From Neorhizobium alkalisoli (GTDB taxonomy: Bacteria > Pseudomonadota > Alphaproteobacteria > Rhizobiales > Rhizobiaceae), in assembly GCF_007829835.1 (NCBI RefSeq), contig NZ_VIWP01000015.1:1-64000 (forward strand): DNA of 64,000 bases, given 5' to 3'. Both the position numbers and the translations under genes were made by a program. Positions 19,963-26,048 of the stretch are shown piece by piece. The notes beneath the pieces were generated by a model that saw nothing but the letters and a program-made list of their open reading frames with translations, searched no databases and had not been told where the DNA came from. Each line of letters begins with the position of its first letter. The stretch's first letter is position 1.

Positions 19963-19985
19963 TGGGTTCAGCTCTCCTGAACCCA
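19963..19985. other. Perfect 8-bp hairpin
   Basis: TGGGTTCA and TGAACCCA separated by seven bases. It has no T run and could be an RNA processing or protein-binding structure. Function is unknown. Confidence 0.4.
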
Positions 19986-20004
19986 TGGAAGCAAGCAAAC
20001 TTAC

Positions 20005-20029
20005 CCGCGCCGACAAGCGCGGTTTTTTT
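20005..20029 (+). terminator. Strong terminator
   Basis: CCGCGC / GCGCGG stem with a six-base loop and seven Ts. It is the third stop signal in this interval and separates the late region from the small-gene region. Confidence 0.85.
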
Positions 20030-20109
20030 CATGCGCACCAATCTTGACGAAACCAGCGAGACTAATACTTCAGTTTTTGGGGTGTAGGCGCTTATCTGGC
20101 TATTTTGAG

Positions 20110-20298
20110 ATGGACTCGCACATGACATCCAAATCGACATCGCAACGGCAACAAGACAAACGGCTTGTGCAGCTTTTGTTTTTGGAAAATGAATTTGCGC
20201 TTACTCGGTCATCTGAGCGCATCGTTTTGAGCAAGCGAGACGATACTTTTCCGAGTGCGGATGCTCTGGCGATCATCTCGCTCTTCCGCAATCACTGA
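20110..20298 (+). CDS. Possible small protein, standard code
   Basis: This 62-residue frame is charged and helical (KRLVQLLFLENEF). It reads CGG as a normal triplet three times. Under the CGGN rule it would change frame at its first CGG and end near 20231. So if it is a gene it must be translated before or without the recoding activity. No ribosome site is obvious. Low confidence. Confidence 0.3.
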   Translation: MDSHMTSKSTSQRQQDKRLVQLLFLENEFALTRSSERIVLSKRDDTFPSADALAIISLFRNH

Positions 20299-20581
20299 GC
20301 TGCACTTGCACTGATGCTTGGACGACATATATCTGGGTCCGCCATCTCTTTGGGAGAAGTGTTTGGCAGTTGCGGGGGGAGAGTTGAGCTGGAAACCGGC
20401 TCTCCCTTCGCTTTAAAGTTTTCCATCCGCTTTAAAACGAGATATGCAGAACGCGCCCCATGGCTTGCGCGGGCAAGGAGCGGTTCGTTCGTAAATCAAA
20501 GCCGAATGAGCCGTTCCGGTTATTAACCATCATTGCTGCGCGTACATTTAATTTGACTAATGGTCATGATAGATTGCGGCG
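20299..20581. other. Non-coding interval
   Basis: No convincing gene was seen. A long imperfect hairpin (GGGAGAG ... CTCTCCC, about 20379-20406) and a direct repeat of GCTTTAAA (about 20410 and 20430) are visible. I searched it on both strands for a tRNA with an NCCG anticodon and found none. Confidence 0.4.
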
Positions 20582-20671
20582 ATGAAGGATTTTCTTGCAA
20601 CCTTCGTGATGATCATCGCCGCTGCGGTAATTCTAGCCTACCTAGTCGCGTTCTGGTCGGCTCTGTCGTAG
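20582..20671 (+). CDS. 29-residue single-span membrane peptide
   Basis: ATG 20582 encodes MKDFLATFVMIIAAAVIL and then YLVAFWSALS, a single hydrophobic helix. Small peptides of this kind occur as lysis or regulatory proteins in phages. No clear ribosome site was seen, so expression is uncertain. It is too short for standard gene callers. Confidence 0.4.
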   Translation: MKDFLATFVMIIAAAVILAYLVAFWSALS

Positions 20672-20753
20672 AGAGGGAGGGTCGCATCGCTACACAACCC
20701 TCCCCCGCACAGGTCAGCCGCGCCCCTCCTTATAAAATGAATTGAGGTAAAAA

Positions 20754-20831
20754 ATGGACGCGGCTAACACGAGTTGTGGGCAGTCTCCGACACTACCCTT
20801 GCGCGGCAACCCTACAGCGGTGGCAAGTTAA
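20754..20831 (+). CDS. Possible 25-residue peptide
   Basis: A short frame follows GAGGTAAAAA, a good ribosome site. It ends at 20831, three bases from the convergent HNH gene. Composition gives no clue to function. It may be spurious. Confidence 0.25.
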   Translation: MDAANTSCGQSPTLPLRGNPTAVAS

Positions 20832-20833
20832 AT

Positions 20834-21203
20834 CTAAATAGCCTTCCTTTTGCGATTACGCTTGTACTTGCCTTTGTGTTTATACGGGCGTCGGTTTGAG
20901 AGCTGAAGGCTCCACGGAACCCACCTGAGATTTCCGGCCTCGTAATGGCCATCAACGTCAATTCGGTCGAGCGTTAATTCAGGCGACGGCTTCGGACCAA
21001 CCGCGATTAGAAACTCGCGAAGGGTTTTGATTTTGCACTCAATTCCGCCTCCCGCCGTAATGGTGGAAGGCAGGATGGTTCGGGTTGCGACAACGCTGCC
21101 TCATATTGTGGAAGGCAATATAAAGCGACCTGCGCTCAGGATTATCTGGGTGAGAGAACGTCTTCAGTTCCGCGTCTGTAATAGTGTTGATATCAATTGC
21201 CAT
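20834..21203 (-). CDS. HNH endonuclease, one CGGA site
   Basis: In triplets the frame stops after 55 residues. Reading CGGA (complement of 21047-21044) as one codon gives 122 residues. The restored protein has the standard HNH layout: RSLYIAFHNMRQRCRNPNHP, then HYGGR-x-IECK, VGPKPSPELTLDRIDVDGHY and EAGNLRWV. The family motif is YGGRGI, so the recoded residue is glycine. The C-terminus is strongly basic. This is the only minus-strand gene with a site, and it shows that recoding is not confined to the virion operon. It is probably a free-standing homing-type nuclease. Confidence 0.8.
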
Positions 21204-21291
21204 AAAAATTACCTTTCCTTCTGTTTATGTTTATTTTTAACTCCCATTCTTATTTAGTAGTTTTCGAATTTACGATGGAAAATGTCCGAGA

Positions 21292-21300
21292 AATAAATAC
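21292..21300 (+). promoter_or_regulatory. AATAAATAC motif
   Basis: A variant of the CTAAATA motif, 21 bases before the TTG start at 21322. Confidence 0.3.
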
Positions 21301-21321
21301 TGGTAATAGAAGGAGATTTAT

Positions 21322-21495
21322 TTGGCTAACTTTTTAATCGGCAACTGCCTCATATCACTAGGCCTGCTTTGGTTGTTCAGCCCGCTCGCTGCATTAGCCA
21401 TTGGGGCCGCTGGCATAGTTGCACTGTTGATGGTCATCCTCGCAGCCGAGGACGATGAAAATGAAAAGGGGCCGCACGCAAGCCGCCCCTGTTGA
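21322..21495 (+). CDS. Small two-helix membrane protein
   Basis: TTG 21322 is preceded by AGAAGGAG at good spacing, which decides the start. The 57-residue product has two hydrophobic segments (FLIGNCLISLGLLWLF; ALAIGAAGIVALLMVIL) and a short charged tail. It contains no CGG. It could be a holin, antiholin or spanin-like factor; no family was recognised. It ends base-to-base with the convergent gene at 21496. Confidence 0.55.
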   Translation: MANFLIGNCLISLGLLWLFSPLAALAIGAAGIVALLMVILAAEDDENEKGPHASRPC

Positions 21496-21669
21496 TCAAT
21501 CCAGAAGAGTAATTTCCTCCCAGATTTCTTTTCTTTTTTTCGCATGGATCAAAGCGGACTTTCCGCGTCCATTTGCTTTGAGCAGCCCAATCAGCCTGTC
21601 ATAGAGTTCAAAAAATTTGTCCCTCTTCTCGATGTCGCTGATGATTTCGTCGTACGTAAAACCTTGCAT
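21496..21669 (-). CDS. Small helical protein next to an inverted repeat
   Basis: This 57-residue charged protein (YDEIISDIEKRDKFFELYDRL, then a lysine/arginine-rich region) has no CGG. The start ATG lies two bases from an 8-bp inverted repeat (21672-21695), as if it were autoregulated. The size and position beside the integrase would suit an excisionase or regulator, but no helix-turn-helix is evident. Confidence 0.5.
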   Translation of the reverse strand: MQGFTYDEIISDIEKRDKFFELYDRLIGLLKANGRGKSALIHAKKRKEIWEEITLLD

Positions 21670-21671
21670 TT

Positions 21672-21695
21672 CATATTCCTAATTTGCGGAATATG
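21672..21695. promoter_or_regulatory. Perfect inverted repeat, operator-like
   Basis: CATATTCC and GGAATATG separated by eight bases, directly upstream of the 57-residue gene and about 75 bases from the integrase stop. The symmetry suggests a dimeric repressor site, or a site covering the start of translation. The role is inferred. Confidence 0.5.
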
Positions 21696-21768
21696 ACCGT
21701 TTTCATGATGTAAGTTGTTCGCCTGAGTCATATGTCTCTAGTTGGTGATAACGTCCTTCGCCGGTCGC

Positions 21769-23079
21769 TTATGATCCTTCCGGCAAAGCTTTTTTCAGAG
21801 CTTCAAGCTTGTTTTCCAGCGTGTAGCCCTCGCCATAGTGCATCTCCATACCTTTTGAAGCATGCCCCATAATCGAATTTTTGAGGGTGTCTTGGCATCC
21901 CGATCTGCGGAGCCTGTCAGCAATGGTGTGTCGATAGCTATAGAATGTTCGGTCCTTAGCTGCCCCCTTAATCAACTCATTCGAAATTCTCGATAATTCC
22001 TCGCTTCCGTTGTTTTTGCAGAACTCACTAAAACCATTCGGAAATTTCTTCATTTCCGTCAAAGCATGCCCGACCAATGGGATGTCTCGAATACGCGATC
22101 CATTTTTCTTCACGCGGGATCGATTGGCGTTCGGCCTGATAGAGATGTAGGGGATTGGTGCATCCAAAAAGATGTCGTCCTTATGCAGGTGCGTTAGTTC
22201 CTTGCACGTCGCACCCGTATTCATCGAGATGAGGTTCAAAGCGATTACCTGCTTGCTGGCATCGCTGTCCAAAAGCATCGTTCGTACCTTTGTGATCTCT
22301 TCCTCGCTAAACGAGGGACGCTTACCTTTCTCGCCGGCGTTCCCGTTGATCCTGCTCAGGCGATCCCAAGGTGATGGCAGAAGTTCCGGCCTCTCAATTT
22401 CCAAGATTTTTGTGTGGATGAGCCTCAACCACATGATCTTCTTTTGCGCGGTTTCGGGCTTCAACTTGCCTTCCTTGACCTGAGCGATAAGAGCGGTGCG
22501 GAATTTGATGCAATCGATAGGTTTCAGGCTGAAAATATCGACATCCTTTAGGACTTCCGTGAAAGCTTTGGCGGCTTGCTGGAATGGCCTCCATCGTTTG
22601 TCGCGTTCACGCTCGTCCGAATATTCCATGAACTTGTCTTCGCAGTAGAGCTTGTAGCGCTGAAGAGCGTCCATCATCGTCAGGGCAGCAGGTTTGACAG
22701 CGCCGCCGAATGCATCAACCTCGACTTCGCTCGGCTGAAGGTTCTTCTCTAGAGCCCTCAAGGCCGGTCCTATCTGAAGAACAGCTTCTTCGTTCGTCGC
22801 TTTCGCGATCTCGGAGTCTTGTCGGTAAGTGAAGCCGTAGGCGTGGCTAATCGCCAAAACCTGCTTAGCTAAATCCTGATCGAAAGCGGGCTGATCCGCG
22901 AAAATAGCCGCGTATTTTGAAATTAGCGGCGCAGCGTTTTTAACCGCCGTTTTCTTATCCGTGGTTCTTAGCGACTGCCAGATTTGGCGTTTTCCGAACT
23001 TTGGAATTTGCGATTTCGGAACGGCGATGCGGAAATAATAAATCTGCTTACGTTCGATAATATAGGTTGGGAGTGGCAT
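21769..23079 (-). CDS. Tyrosine recombinase (phage integrase)
   Basis: This 436-residue protein catalyses integration and excision. The N-terminal part is the arm- and core-binding region. The catalytic domain shows ATCKELTHLHKDDI around the first arginine-box region, the YSYRHTIADRLRR box (H-x-x-R), GHASKGMEMHYG with the tyrosine nucleophile nearby, and a basic patch (RSRVKKNGSRIRD). It faces away from the tRNA gene, as usual. By eye it uses no CGG codon in 436 codons, so it reads the same whether or not CGGN is recoded. Integrase must work in a lysogen, so this neutrality may be selected. Confidence 0.92.
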   Translation of the reverse strand: MPLPTYIIERKQIYYFRIAVPKSQIPKFGKRQIWQSLRTTDKKTAVKNAAPLISKYAAIFADQPAFDQDLAKQVLAISHAYGFTYRQDSEIAKATNEEAVLQIGPALRALEKNLQPSEVEVDAFGGAVKPAALTMMDALQRYKLYCEDKFMEYSDERERDKRWRPFQQAAKAFTEVLKDVDIFSLKPIDCIKFRTALIAQVKEGKLKPETAQKKIMWLRLIHTKILEIERPELLPSPWDRLSRINGNAGEKGKRPSFSEEEITKVRTMLLDSDASKQVIALNLISMNTGATCKELTHLHKDDIFLDAPIPYISIRPNANRSRVKKNGSRIRDIPLVGHALTEMKKFPNGFSEFCKNNGSEELSRISNELIKGAAKDRTFYSYRHTIADRLRRSGCQDTLKNSIMGHASKGMEMHYGEGYTLENKLEALKKALPEGS

Positions 23080-23422
23080 CGCTTAAGTCTCATTTTAAAA
23101 TCCATTCACAGGCCATCCTTGGGACCGGCCAGCTATAAAAAGATATTGATTGATTTATCTGGATAAATTGCACTTCGGATAAACAGAAATGCACAGGGAG
23201 ATATATAGCTGTATATGCTGCTATTCGTCAATAGATATCGCAGTAAGCATCTGAAATATCTATTGTTATTATAATCATTCAGAGAATTGTGGGATTTAAA
23301 TTTAAGATTGATCTGGCTTAAAGCTGTGATCTTTTTCGCGCAAAGATGTAGCAACGATGTAGCAGTACGCAGCTTACATTCGTTGTAACTATCTGATTTT
23401 ATTGAGAAATTTGCGAAAAACA
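23080..23422. other. Integrase upstream and attachment region, no gene
   Basis: This AT-rich stretch between the integrase start and the tRNA 3' end has no coding frame. It has several AT-rich partial palindromes and a tandem GATGTAGCA repeat (23345-23364), fitting integrase arm-type and bending-protein sites. Confidence 0.55.
23345..23364 (+). repeat. Tandem GATGTAGCA repeat
   Basis: Two copies of GATGTAGCA with an 11-base period, about 60 bases from the tRNA gene. They are candidate integrase arm-binding sites. Confidence 0.4.
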
Positions 23423-23512
23423 TGGCGGAAGAGGTGGGATTCGAACCCACGGTACGGTCTCCCGCACGCCGGTTTTCAAGACCGGTTCCTTAAACCACTC
23501 GGACACTCTTCC
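23423..23512 (-). tRNA. tRNA-Ser(UGA), prophage attachment gene
   Basis: This 90-base tRNA has a 7-bp acceptor (GGAAGAG / CTCTTCC), a D arm, an anticodon loop CTTGAAA with anticodon UGA, the long variable arm typical of serine tRNAs, a T loop GGTTCGAATCC and an encoded CCA. The 3' half points into the prophage, so the crossover probably lies there and leaves the tRNA functional. Confidence 0.95.
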
Positions 23513-23696
23513 TTATGTCGAGGCTTTATAGCCGCAGGAACCGGCACGTCAACAGGCCGGCATGCGTTCTGGCCCTTGGAAATCGAACCGGAATCATCAG
23601 AAAGCCGGGATTTGGTTCATTGTGCCAAAACGAGACGGACAAAGGAACGCAAAGGCGTGCCGAACATTGACCCGTGTTCAATCAGGGAGAAAGCGT

Positions 23697-23777
23697 ATGT
23701 CTTCGGAATGGCCCATGTATCTCATGCAATGCACGGTGATCGGCCTTCTCGTCGGCGCGCTTTTCATTCGCGCCTGA
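23697..23777 (+). CDS. 26-residue membrane peptide
   Basis: ATG 23697 follows AGGGAGA at good spacing. The peptide has one hydrophobic span (YLMQCTVIGLLVGALFIRA). It may be a small host membrane protein. The flanking 23513-23696 and 23778-23897 contain nothing recognisable. Confidence 0.4.
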   Translation: MSSEWPMYLMQCTVIGLLVGALFIRA

Positions 23778-23897
23778 TGGATGGGATCGTCGCCGCAGCT
23801 GGCTGTATCTGCAGCCTTCCCGAACGCCAGTTCCGCGCAAGCACCGGTTCATAACCTGCTTTTGTCGGAATCAATCACGGCACTTAAGGGGACATGA

Positions 23898-24059
23898 ATG
23901 TCGAACGAAATTGAACATGCAAGCCAGCCTTCCGAGCAGGCCATCGGTCTTTTCCTCCAGGAGAATGACGGCGACAAGCTGACGGATATTCTCGTCGAGG
24001 CGCTCTACGAAGCGCTGCGCATCATGGAAGAAGACGGCGCCCCGGGTACGCTTCATTGA
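23898..24059 (+). CDS. Hypothetical small acidic protein
   Basis: This 53-residue protein starts at ATG 23898 after AAGGGGA. It is acidic and helical (ESQ/LTDILVEALYEALRIMEE-type pattern). Function is unknown. It ends 31 bases from the convergent cyclase gene. Confidence 0.5.
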   Translation: MSNEIEHASQPSEQAIGLFLQENDGDKLTDILVEALYEALRIMEEDGAPGTLH

Positions 24060-24089
24060 TCACTCTCCGCCAACCAGCAGCAGCCACTC

Positions 24090-26048
24090 CTAATTGTCGA
24101 TAAATGCCTGTCCGTAATAGGCAGACAGGTCGGGATTTCCCTGCTGCAGGCTTGGCGCAAGCTGCCTCTGGGCGGTGACATCGCCTGCATAACGTGCTCT
24201 CAGGAATTCTGCATGCGCCTGCGCAAGGTTTGCTGACGAGGCGCGTGTGGCGGTAAAGACCGGCGATTGCTGGGTGCGGCCTTTTACGGTGATCCTGTCG
24301 AGTTCGAACACACCGAAATCGGAGCCGATGGCTGAGGCCGTGCCCTCCCCCAGAAGCAGCGAGATACCGTAATTTTTCGAGGTGCCTTCGAGCCTTGCCG
24401 CCAGATTGACGGCATCGCCGAGCGCCGAATAGTCCAAGCGCTGGGTCGAACCCATATTGCCGACGACGCATTCCCCGGTATTGATGCCGATACCGATCTT
24501 GAGCGGATAATGCGGCCGGCCTTCGGCTGCAGCCTCCGCCTCCAGCTCCTCGTTCAGCCCTTGCATTGATTCGAGCATGGCCAATGCTGCGGAAACGGCA
24601 TGGACCGCATGATCCGGGTCGTCGATCGGTGCGTTCCAGAAGGCCATCAGGCAGTCACCGATATATTTGTCGATCGTTCCGCCATGGGACAGAACGATAT
24701 CGGAAAGCGGCGTCAGCAGCCGGTTGATCAGGCCGGTCAGCTGTTGCGGATCGTCCTTCAGCTGTTCGGCAATCGTCGTAAACCCTCGCACATCACAGAA
24801 CAGGATGGAGAGAACGCGTTTTTCGCCGCCGAGTTTCAGCCTGGCCGGATCCTTGGCCAACTGCTCCACCAGGGCCGGGGCGAGATATTGCGAAAACGCC
24901 CGCGTGATCTGCCGCCGGCTGCGGCGTTCCTGGGCGTAATCAAAGGCCGTTTGCACCCCGGCGACAAGAACGAAGGCGAGTGACGGGGCAATCGGCGAGG
25001 CAAACAGATTGTCGAGACGCAATGCCGCAAAGCTCGCTGCAAAAAGCACGAGTACAGCCGCAGCGACACCGAGAAAAGTGATCCAGCCGGTTTTGCGCCA
25101 GACAAGTGCCGCGCCAAGCAGAACCGTCACCACAAGGACGACCTGGCGCACCAGGCCATCCGCCGGCCGGATCGACATTTCGAGCCGCAGGTTGTCGAGA
25201 ATCGTTGCCTGGATCTCGGCACCGGCGGTCAGCCTGCCGGTATGGACCGTGTAGGAGGTCGCATAGGCATCAGCCCCGCCGCCGGCAATCGATGGCGCAT
25301 TCTGCAGGCTGAGGCCGATGATGACGATGCGATCCTTGAAGAAGTCCTGTGGCAGGAATTGTTGAGGATCGAGAGCCTGGTAATAAGATACCGTCTGGTA
25401 GGTTCGCGCTCCGCCAAAAGTCTGGATGAGGCTGCCCTCCTCCGGCATCTGCACGGCGATGCCCGCCGTCGTTGCGATCGTGGCGGCAAATCCGTCGTCG
25501 TAAGGCGGCACGTTTCGCAACACACCGTCGCGACCAAGGCCGACCGAGGCAATGCCGGGCATGGCGCCGCGATCGGTAAAGATCTGCAGCGGCATGACCT
25601 GGACGAACTGGTCGGCCTGTGGCGAGGTCACCAGGGTCTCGTCGCCGGCAAGCACGACATCGGGTCCGAGTGCTGCGGCAAGCGCCGTGTCTTCGGCCTG
25701 CGTTGATGGTTCGGAAAAGATGATGTCGAGCCCGATCGCTTTTGCGCCTGCGGCCCTGAGTGATTCGATCAGTTTGGCATGCAGGCTGCGCGGCCAGGGC
25801 CATTGTGCCTTGATTTCCGCAAGCGACGGCTCGTCGATCGCAACGATGATCGGCCCATCCTTCGGCAGTGGCGGCGGCGACAGGGTGGAGAGATAATCGA
25901 AAGCGCGGTTATCGATCAGCGGCCAGAGCGGAAGCCGGGCGATCAAGGTCATCGCAACGAAGACGACCATGGCGAGAATGGAGACCTGCACGCTGCGGCG
26001 TGCAAGCTTTCCGGAAACGGAACGAATGCCTGTCATAGAACTCTGCAT
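24090..26048 (-). CDS. CHASE2-domain adenylate/guanylate cyclase
   Basis: This 652-residue membrane enzyme probably makes a cyclic nucleotide. An N-terminal membrane anchor is followed by a periplasmic CHASE2 sensor domain (about residues 40-290, with KDGPIIVAIDEPSLAEI and AKAIGLDIIFSEP). Next come several membrane spans (about 300-375) and a class III cyclase domain (about 410-600). The cyclase core shows LSILFCDVRGFTTIAEQ, DKYIGDCLMAFWNAP, KIGIGINTGECVVGNMGS and YSALGDAVNLAARLEG. Its start overlaps the stop of the FecR-type gene (ATGA), so the two form an operon in which the upstream gene may sense or report on the envelope. Confidence 0.9.
   Translation of the reverse strand: MQSSMTGIRSVSGKLARRSVQVSILAMVVFVAMTLIARLPLWPLIDNRAFDYLSTLSPPPLPKDGPIIVAIDEPSLAEIKAQWPWPRSLHAKLIESLRAAGAKAIGLDIIFSEPSTQAEDTALAAALGPDVVLAGDETLVTSPQADQFVQVMPLQIFTDRGAMPGIASVGLGRDGVLRNVPPYDDGFAATIATTAGIAVQMPEEGSLIQTFGGARTYQTVSYYQALDPQQFLPQDFFKDRIVIIGLSLQNAPSIAGGGADAYATSYTVHTGRLTAGAEIQATILDNLRLEMSIRPADGLVRQVVLVVTVLLGAALVWRKTGWITFLGVAAAVLVLFAASFAALRLDNLFASPIAPSLAFVLVAGVQTAFDYAQERRSRRQITRAFSQYLAPALVEQLAKDPARLKLGGEKRVLSILFCDVRGFTTIAEQLKDDPQQLTGLINRLLTPLSDIVLSHGGTIDKYIGDCLMAFWNAPIDDPDHAVHAVSAALAMLESMQGLNEELEAEAAAEGRPHYPLKIGIGINTGECVVGNMGSTQRLDYSALGDAVNLAARLEGTSKNYGISLLLGEGTASAIGSDFGVFELDRITVKGRTQQSPVFTATRASSANLAQAHAEFLRARYAGDVTAQRQLAPSLQQGNPDLSAYYGQAFIDN

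Larger units (their letters stand above)
1..23450. mobile_element. Prophage (tailed phage, short-tailed type suggested), right-hand part
   Basis: Terminase, portal, scaffold, capsid, connectors, tail fibre and integrase occur in phage order, and the integrase abuts the 3' end of a tRNA-Ser gene, the typical attachment site of a tyrosine recombinase. The base composition is clearly more AT-rich than the host DNA to the right. No second copy of the tRNA 3' end is visible near position 1, so the left end must lie outside the window. Late genes carry in-frame CGGN frameshift sites throughout (see findings), and the host genes do not. The exact right border is inferred to lie within the tRNA 3' half (about 23,423-23,450). 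Confidence 0.93.

Noticed and set aside
20110..20298. Small gene with three CGG triplets as a counter-example to the recoding rule
   Set aside because: The frame has no clear ribosome site and may not be a gene. It is listed only with low confidence and cannot decide the question.
20770..20835. CTCCGAC loop in a short hairpin as a possible NCCG anticodon arm
   Set aside because: The stem has a mismatch and there is no T loop or acceptor stem in the flanking sequence. A small reading frame with a good ribosome site overlaps it.
941..21203. Systematic sequencing error at CGG, for example from base modification
   Set aside because: The same trinucleotide is abundant in the 40 kb of host DNA in this window, where genes are not broken, and in other phases within the phage genes. 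An error would not be restricted to codon phase in phage genes.
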